Translations under genes and position numbers: made by a program
Notes under the pieces: model-generated
Seen by the model: the letters and a program-made list of their open reading frames with translations, nothing else
Databases searched by the model: none
What the model was told of the DNA's origin: nothing
Part shown: piece by piece, positions 1 through 9,400 of the stretch
Layout of the letters: the number at the start of each line of letters is the position of its first letter
Numbering within the stretch: the first letter of the stretch is position 1
DNA from: Atopobiaceae bacterium
Lineage (GTDB): Bacteria; Actinomycetota; Coriobacteriia; Coriobacteriales; Atopobiaceae
DNA length: 50,631 nucleotides
Assembly (NCBI GenBank): GCA_017459605.1
Contig: JAFUCQ010000083.1
Location: 1-50,631 of the forward strand
Direction of reading: 5' to 3'

Positions 1-424
1 GGGAATCGGGGGTGACACAGCCCTCGACGTCAAAAGAAGGTCTGTGCAGCAGGTCGATAGCGAATCGAAGGAGTGGTTAGCGAATTAATCAGCGTTTCCT
101 TAAGAATTGGCCAAAAGCTGCAGGGGCCAAGTAGGGCAAGGCGGTTAGACCGCAGCAGCAGAGAGGGCAGGGTGAGGATATGAGTATTCATGGCATGCGC
201 GTTATACGCGGCGCAATTCCTATGCTTGGCATACGGACAGCACCCACGAAACGCTTGTTATGTAGTGATGTGCGCATAGTTCTGCCGCATGAGTCCCCTC
301 CAAGCTGCAAGGCTCCTCCAGAACGAGAAGGTCCTTTGGATTTTCCACCCCGACTCGAATAGCACTACAAACGGCGATATATGCAAAAGCATTGAAATAG
401 ACCAGTGAAATGAAAGGAAAGCAT
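1..424. other. Non-coding region upstream of the giant adhesin gene
   Basis: I find no convincing gene in these 424 bases. A 60-codon frame at 180-362 starts after a purine-rich stretch, but its product (many Pro and Arg, no recognisable motif) does not look like a known protein. The region presumably holds the promoter and 5' leader of the adhesin gene. The only clear signal is the GAAAGGAAAG Shine-Dalgarno at about 412-421, which sets the adhesin start at 425. I see no clear -35/-10 pair. Confidence 0.5.
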
Positions 425-3400
425 ATGAAAGACAGGCGAACTCAGAAGTGGCGCGTGCCACTCCTTCTGTTCACGGTGCTTGTGACTGCGTTGGGAGTGT
501 TTGCATTAAGTGGTATCTCCCGATCAGCAGTTGCAGATGAAGTTAATGGAATCAAAACTTGGGACCAGCTGCGAGAAGCAGTTGAAGGTGCGAGCGGTGA
601 TTGCAGGATTACGCTCGACCCCGACGCGACGATTGTCTACGACGGAACCACAATCGAGATTCCGGCTGGGAAGAACATCACGATAGTGGGCAGCAACACC
701 ATCTATCGCGACAAGTCGGCCACGACCCTCGACTCGATGTTCACCGTAAAGGGCGAGCTGACCATCGGCGACAAGGTCAAGCTTTCTGGCAAGACGGCAA
801 CGTGTCCAAGCGGTCCCCTGGCCGTTACCAAGCAGTACCGGGACTATCTGACCGAGGTGAAGGACCAGTTCAAGAACCATGAGTTTGACCGCGTTGTACT
901 TGGCTTTAGCGGCGTGGACGACAACGGCCGATGGGTTAGCAAGATTAGCGGCGATTCCGTGGTAGTTACCTCCGAAGGTAACGTGCTCGTCAAGCAGGGA
1001 GACGGCACCTTCAAGTTCAAGGATGGCGTGAACCCAGATGACTATGGTTTCGTCGTAACTAATCCCGATAACGATCAGTATGGAGCTGCCTATCTTGTGG
1101 CTTCCAATGGCAAGTCGATTGGTCGCCCGACTGGTGCTCACTTCGACCCGGTTAAGCTCATCTCTCCGACAGACACAGGTTACCTCAAGGTTCAGTTCGA
1201 CGATACGTGGATTAATATGAAGTTCCTGATGGGCGGTGGTGATGACGTCATCGAGAAGTTCATCTTCCCGTACAACTCTGCGAATGCCAAGCATTTCGTT
1301 GAGGGCAACCCCATCGTCATCGGCTCTAATCTCCGCAAGGATAACCAGCTGGGCAATGGCATGTCCCACTACTTCGTGCAGGAAGCGTACTGGACGGTAG
1401 AAGGCATCGATCGGGAGTTCGATTCCGAGCAGGCTGCCAACGAAGCTGCGGCAGCTGCCGAGGGATCGGGAATCGGCTGCACCCCCGACACCCAGTGCGG
1501 CGACCCGATTTCCGCCGAGCAGTTCAGCGGCAAGGCGCAGGCCGAGAAGGGCTACTTCGCCCAAGTTGACGGCGGCACGCTCAACATCACGGGCAACGCT
1601 GAGCTCTCCGGTTTCGTGACCGCTAACAACGTGTCCTACGCGGCTCCGGTAGTGGTCAAGGGCGGCACGTTCAACATGGATGGCGGCTCCATCAAGGGCA
1701 ACTCGGTGGGCTACCATGCCGACAACAGCATGTATAACAAACCGGCCCACTCCATCGGCAAGGAAGACGAATCGGGCAACTTCTCCTACATGGGCGCCAT
1801 GCACGACTGGACTAAGACCGAAACCGCCGGTGGCGTGATTCTTACCGAAGGCAGCACGGGCTCCATTACCGGCGGCTCTATCGCTGGCAATCGCGGCGAT
1901 ACGGGTGGCGTGCTGGTGCAGGGCTCGAGCAATGCCGACGACAATACTAAGAAAGACGACGTGTCCGTATCCAAGCTGCATTTCACTGGTGGCGCTATCG
2001 ACAGCAACTTTGGCGTGCACCACGGCGGCGGCATGACCGTCTACAACGGTGCTGCTGTGGAAATGGGCGAGGAAAACGGCGAAAACGATGCCGTGAGGAT
2101 CAAGGACAACTTCTCGTGGCATAAGGGCGGCGGCGTGTTTGTGAGCGAAGAGGTCTTTGCCTCCATGAACGGCAACGACCCGAGCAACGCGCGCGTGGTC
2201 GCCAGCGGCGCAACCTTCATTCTGCGCAGCGGCACAATCGATAGCAACGTGGCGGTACACCGTGGCGGCGGCATCGAGGTTGCTTCCAACCACGTGTCGC
2301 TCTACGGCGGTGCAATCACCAACAACAACAGTCGCACCTTAGGCGGCGGCATTTACGTTGAAGGCGACGCCGGCCGCATGTACCAGCTCTACGTTGATAC
2401 GGGCTGTATTACCAAGAATCATGCGCACAATGCAACGAACCTGGCTGCCGCTTCGCGTGGTCCGCAGGAAAGCGATGACTGCAATTTCTCCAACGAACTG
2501 CGCTCGACCGAAGGCTCGGGCGACCTTGGCTACGTTGGCGGCTTCTGGGGCGATCAGGGCAATGGCGGCGGCGTGTGGCTGTGCCCGCTTGGCGGCAACG
2601 CCACCTTTGCGCTCGGTGAAGGCAACACCTCGGTTATCGTTGCTGGCAACACGAAGGACCAGGAAGGTAAGGATGTCTTCATCACCAAGCCCCGCGGCGG
2701 TGTTGGCAACGGTCTTAACGTTATCGACCTTGGTACGGGTAACGACTTCGTGACCGAGGATACGGGCTCTGCTATCGATCCCAAGACTTCTTATAGCGGC
2801 AAACTTGGCCTGGTGAACACTACGCAGGGCTGCTCGGCAGACGGCGGCGTCTTCATCAGCGGCAACAGTGCTGTCGATGGCGGCGGTATCGCAGCCAATG
2901 GTACGGTCATCTTCGGCCGTGCAGCCGATACCTACCGTGCATCTGCCGACTTCGAACTGGAAAAAACGTGGGCCGAAAACCGTAACGAAGAGCCTGTCAC
3001 ATTGAAGTTCTTTGCCGACTTCGGTAACGGTGAACGTGCCGAGCTTGGTGAAGTTGAGCTCGATGGAACGGCCGATACGCCCAACGAGGGCACGGAGTGG
3101 TATGAGTCCGAGGCCTGGAAGGCAAAGATTGGTCTTCCTCTTGCGGTAGTCACTGATCAGGGCAACACCAAGGGTCTCTTTACCGTTACGGTGGGGAATG
3201 AGTCCTATGACCCCTCCAAGGACGAAGACCTGAGAGCCATCTATGCAGCAACAGTAAACGACTCGAGTGCTGCAAGCCTCAATGACTGGAATCTGGTCGT
3301 TGAGGAGTATGTGAACAACGAAAAGCAGACCTTCGTGATTCCGGCTGATGGCGCGGTGACGCTGACCGCCACGGAATCTGCTCCTGAGAAGGGCCAGCCC

Positions 3401-6400
3401 GTTACCTACACCGACATCGATGGCAACGAAATTGCCACAGTGGGCACCTACAGCGTGAACTTCAACTTCTCCCAGAAGATTGTCAACGAAGGCACCGAAA
3501 AGCCCGAGGTTGAGAAGTACGTTAACAAGGACGTACATTCTGACATCGTGAACTTCGACCAGGAGTTTACCTACGACATCATGGCATACGTTCCTGCAGG
3601 CGCTACCGAATTCACCATCAGCGACACGCTGGTCGAGGCTCTCGAGTTCGCTGATGCAGAGGGCAATGCCACCACCGATCCGCTGAAGGCTATCCAGTCC
3701 ATAGTCGTCAAGGCCGACAACGATCACAAGGCCTCTGTCAAGGATGGCGCCGTTGTCGAGACCATCGACGTTGCCTACCAGGAGCCTACGATTAACGGCC
3801 AGACCCTGACCGTCACCATCGTGAAAGAGGCGCCGCTGGCCAAGGTGCAGGGCAAGTGGGTGCAGGTTACCTTCAACGCCCGCATCAAGGACCAGTTCCG
3901 TGACCTCGATACGCTGAAAGCCAAGGGCTGGGCCACCAAGACCGACAACAAGCAGGGCGAACCTATGCCCGAGGCCGACTCAAGCGGGTCCGAGGATGCG
4001 GCGATCACCGAGCTCGACTACGTGAAGTCCACCATCGAGGCAACGAGGCTCTTTGTCTACAACGGCGCAAATGGGCCGTATGTCGTAAAGATCGGCGACA
4101 CCTATTATTCCTCGAGCGACCTGAGCACGTGGAAGGTTGCAGACCACGATCCGCAAAACATCATTGCTCGCGACTTTAATGAAACCTTTGCGTATATCGT
4201 TGTAGACACGAATGATATTACTGGTTATGAGGGCCTGCCTTTCGACCAGGCAGCCTATGATGCTTACGTCGCAGAACGCACTGCAGACCCCGCCGAGGAC
4301 AGCGATGCGCCCATGGCCAACTGGCCCGTGAAGTCAGACGAATCGCACGAGGGCATCAAGAACCAGGCCGAGTACACGGTTAAGTTTGGCAACGACAGCA
4401 CGTCGACCCATAAGACCAACACCGTCACCGTGAAGCCAGAGACCACCCAGCTCCAGGTGGAGAAGAAGTGGAATGATGCTGGCAGCTCCATGTGGCCCGA
4501 GGGCACCACGGTCACCTTTGGCGTGTTTGCCCAGAAAGACGGCGCCGAAGAGGCTGTCATGGTTGATGCCAATGGCAAGGTCGTGAGCAAGGATGCAAAG
4601 GGCGGCTACCCTGAAGGCGCCAAGGCTCTCACTGTCAAGTTGAACTCCGACAAGGCTATCGATATGGTCAAGGACCTTCCTCTCCTGAAGGGCGTCACCT
4701 ATGTTGCTCGCGAGATCAAGATCAACGATGTCGATGTCAAATACAACGATGCCAAGACTTCTGGTGTGGCGACAGTTGACGGCACTGACTATGTTGTCAG
4801 CATCCTCAAGACGACTGCAAAGGTCGACGAGGAGGATGTCGACAAATTCGTGGCTACCAACGAGACCCCGCAGGTAGAGAAGTATGTGGAGAACGTTGTT
4901 CATGCCGAGCTCGAGACGTTCGATGAACCCTTTGAGTTCTCAGTGATGGGCTTCGTGCCCGAGGGTGCCACCAAGGTAGTGCTTACTGATACACTCACCG
5001 CGCAGCTCGACTTCGTTGACGCCAATCCGGCTAAGGTACTTTCGCAGGTTATCGTTTACAAGGACAACGACCACAAGGTCAACGGTACCGTCTCTAGCGC
5101 GGGCATTCGCAACGCAGAGGCTGTCAGGACGAACACCCGCACTGGCTGCCCGGTCACGGTGTCAGAGGACGGCAAGACCGTCACACTCGAGCTGGACGAG
5201 GCGTTCCTAAACGATGTTCGCGGCAACGAGCTCGAAGACGAAACCAACAAATCTTTCTGGGTCAAGATGAGCTTTAAGGCTGTCATCAACCAGGACGCGT
5301 ATGACGCTGTTGCGGAGAAGATTGCTTCTGGCGACGATGCAACTGACACGGGTCTTAACTGGGAGAAAGTCGTGGATAACGGCTCTGTCGTTGACGGTGA
5401 TGCCGAGCATGCTGGTCTTTTGAATAAGGCCTCTTACAAGGTATACGTAGGCAACGAGGGAACCTCCGATCACGATACCAACACCGTTACTGTCGAGCCT
5501 AAGACCACCAAGGTCGAGGCCACCAAGACCTGGCTCGACGAGAACAGCGCAGTTGCCGATTGGCCAACAGATGTTCAGTCTGTGACGGTTAACGTGTTCG
5601 CCTCGAACTCTGAAGAGCCTGTCGATACCCTTACCATTACCAAGGGCGAGAACAACAAGGCTACGACCGAGACCTCCAAGGAACTGCCTAAGCTCGAGAA
5701 CGTCACCTACTCTGCTGTAGAAGTAGCCATCCCTGGCTACACCGAGGTTGGCGAGCCGGTTGTCGAGACCGATGACGCTACAGGCATCACCACCTATACC
5801 TTCACTAACAAGAAGGACGTTGAGCCTGGCGAGCCCGAGATTGAGAAGTACGTCAACAAGAACGTCCACTCCAACATCGCGCTTGACGAGGTGTTTACCT
5901 ACGACGTCCTGGCCTACGTGACCAAAGACGCTGATAAGGTGACCATTACTGACACGCTCAATACCGACCTGCAGTTCGTGGGCACCTCCGCCGACGTCGA
6001 CGTGGTCGACCTAGGTACAACCGTTGACCATATGCCTAACGGCTCCGTGGCTGGCGAGGGTACTGGAGTTGAAGGTGGTGAGGTGAGCATTGACGGTCAG
6101 GTCCTGACCGTCACTATCGCCAACAAACTCGAGGCCGCCCAGGCTCCTGCCGAGGGTGTTGTGAACGCTGCCGACGAGCAGTATGTCACTCCGCTGCGCG
6201 GCCACTGGGTCAAAGTCACCTTCCAAGCCAAGATTGCCGATGGCAAGACCATCGACGACCTGCAGTTTGCCAAGGTGGAGAAGAACGCTCCTGTCATCTC
6301 CGACGAAACCCACGAGGGTGTGCCCAACACCGCGTCCTACGAGATCGAGGTTGGCAACGAAGGTAAATACGAGGACGAGTCCAACACCGTCACCGTCAAG

Positions 6401-9400
6401 CCTGAAGAGCCCCAGATTGAGAAGTACATCAACAAGGACGTCGACGCGCACTTGGTTGAGTTCGACAAGACCTTTACCTACGACATCATGGCGTATGTAA
6501 CCAACGACGCTGACAAGGTCGAGATCATGGACACGCTGGTGAACTCCCTCGAGTTCGTCTCGGCTGAGACCGACGTGAAGGTCGCTGCTCAGGCAACCAA
6601 CGACCACGAAGCCAACGGCACCGTGGCTACCGAAGGCACCGCCGTCGAGGGCGCCGACGTCACGATTAACGGCCAGACCCTCACCGTCACCATCGCCGAC
6701 GCTACCGCTTATCGTGGTCAGTGGATTCAGGTGACCTTCGATGCCAAGTACACCCAGGCTGCCATCAACGCGGCCCAGGTGGCCGACTCCCAGGACGTCT
6801 CCGACAACGGTTCGGTCATTTCCGACATCGCCACCCACGACGGCACAGCCAACACCGCCTCCTACACGATTGAGGTGGGCAACGACTGGAAGTACACGTC
6901 TGAGTCCAACACTGTCACCCATGATGCTGAGACCGTGAAGGTTTCTGCCACCAAGCAGTGGAAAAACGCCGACGGCACCGATGCCCAGTGGCCCGCGGGT
7001 GTGAGCGAGGTCAAGGTCAACGTGCTCAATGGCACCAGGACCGTCGACACCATCACGCTGACGGCTGCCGCCCCGAGCGGCACCTCCAAGGAGCTGCCCA
7101 AGCTCTCCGGTGTCACCTATAGGCTCGCCGAGGTTCAGGTGCCTGGCTACATCAGCCGTATTGACGGCAACGTGGTCGTCAACACCGAGGGCGAAGGTCC
7201 CGAGGTTGAGAAGTACGTCAACAACGACGTGACCTACGATTTCGACAACTTCGACCAGGTCTTCGAGTACGAGATCATGGGCTATGTGACCAACGACGCC
7301 ACGGCAGCTGAGTTCACCGACACACTCAACAGCGTGCTCGAGTTCGCTGGCGACGGCAACGTGAAGGTCTTCGCCATGGGCACAACCAACGATCACGAGA
7401 CCACCGTCGCAGGAGCCGGCACCGAGGTCACGACTGGCTTCACCGCCAGCGCTGCCAACGGCCAGCTTTCCGTGGCATTCGACGAGGCAGGCATCACGCC
7501 GCTTCGTGGCCAGTGGGTCAAGGTCACCTTCAACGCACAGATTTCCGAGGCTGGTCGCCAGGCTGTCGTTGCCAAGCTTGCCGAGAAGGCCAGCTCCGGC
7601 ACTGCAGTTGACGACAGCAACTGGGCAAACATCTCCGACAACGGTCTCGTCCTCATCGATACGACCCACGACGGTATTCCCAACGAGGCACAGCTCACCA
7701 TGTCCACCCAAAACAACGGCGACTTTGAGCTTGAGACCAACACCGTTACCGTTGAGCCCACAACCATCCAGCTTGAGGCAACCAAGCAGTGGATGAATGC
7801 CGCAGACCAAAGCATTGAGTGGCCCGCAGGCGCTAAGGTAACCTTCGCACTCATGAACGGTAACACCTTGATTGAGACCAAGACCCTCTCTGCAGCTGGC
7901 ACCGTGACCTTCACCGCTCAGCCCAGGCTCAGTAACGTCATCTACACCGTTGTTGAGATGTCCGTGGAGGGTATCGACGCTCTACAAGACGGCGATGCGA
8001 CCGTTAACGGCAACACCTGGAGCTTCACCAACAGGCTTCAGCCTGACACCCCAGAGATTGAGAAGTTCGTCAACAAGGCTGTCCACAAAGACATCCAGCT
8101 CGATGAGGTCTTCACCTATGATGTCCTTGCCTACATCACCAATGATGCAGATGCAGCAGTTATCACTGACGTTCTTGATAGTCAGCTTCAGTTCGTGAGT
8201 GACTCCTCCACGGTCAGCGTGGTAGACCTTGGCGAGAACGTTGATCACAAGCCGTTCAACGACATCAACAACACACCCATTCCTGGCAATGCCAATGTCT
8301 CAGTGACGCAGTCTGGCTTAGACGTTGTCTGTGATGTCGAGATTGGCGGTCCTAACAACGATACGCTCACCGTCGAGATTAACGACGCCACCGACTATCG
8401 CGGCCACTGGGTCAAGGTCACCTTCGAGGCCAAGATTAAGGACGGTCTGACCCTCGACGACCTGAGCTACACAGCCATCAATGTCAACGATCCAGTTCTC
8501 TCTAACGAGACTCACGATGGCGTTCCCAACACCGCTTCTTATCAGATTAAGGTTGGCAACGACTTTAGGTATGAGGACCTTTCCAACACCGTTACCGTGA
8601 AGCCCGAAGAGCCCAAAGAAGTTGTTGTGTCCAAGGTTGAGTTTGGCACCAACACACCTGAGGTTGCAGGCGCACAGATTACCGTGACGAGCGACAATGG
8701 CTTTGTCGAGACCTGGACTTCTTCTACCGAGCCTCACACACTCAGGCTCCAGCCGGGTACCTACACCCTCCAAGAGGTCAACGCTCCCGAGGGCTTCCTC
8801 GCAGTCGAGACCACCATTAACTTTACCGTTGCAGAAGACGGTACCGTTACCGTCACCAACGCTGAGGAAGTGACCGGCGGCCGCGTTACCGTTCATGATG
8901 TCAACCACCTCATCCTTGAGGATAGACCTATCCCAACCGTTGAGGTTTCTAAGGTCGATGCCGTCGATACCTCAAGCGAGCTTGCAGGCGCAACTCTCGT
9001 CATCAGGGATGCCAACGGCACTGAGGTTGAGCGCTGGGTCTCCACCGATGAGGTTCGCAGAGTTCAGCTCCAGCCGGGCACCTATACCCTCGAGGAGATT
9101 ACTGCTCCGTTTGGCTATGCCGTCGCAGAGAGCATTGAGTTCACCGTTACTGAGGATGGTGTTGAGGGTGGTCGCGTGACCATGGAAGACAGACACTTTA
9201 CGACCAACGTTAACCTTGAGGCCCAGAAGGTCTTTAATGGCGGTGAGATAAGCGAGGGTCAGTTCAGCGTTACTTTGAGCGGACACGGTGTTGAGCAGAC
9301 CGTTGCAAACGATGCAGCTGGCAAGTTCACCTTTGCTCCTATCACCCTTACCCTGCCGGGTGAGTACACCTTTATGGTGAGCGAGGTCATGGGCTCTGAT

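Noticed and set aside
180-362. Small frame of 60 codons upstream of the adhesin
   Set aside because: No motif and Pro/Arg-rich composition; poor RBS spacing. Left as non-coding.
524-2293. Long open frame on the - strand opposite the adhesin (589 codons)
   Set aside because: It mirrors the adhesin's codon bias. It has no RBS and no recognisable domain, and the + strand gene has signal peptide and domains.
6011-7810. Another long - strand frame (599 codons) with repeated sequence
   Set aside because: Its repeats are the reverse complement of the stalk domain repeats; codon bias alone keeps it open.
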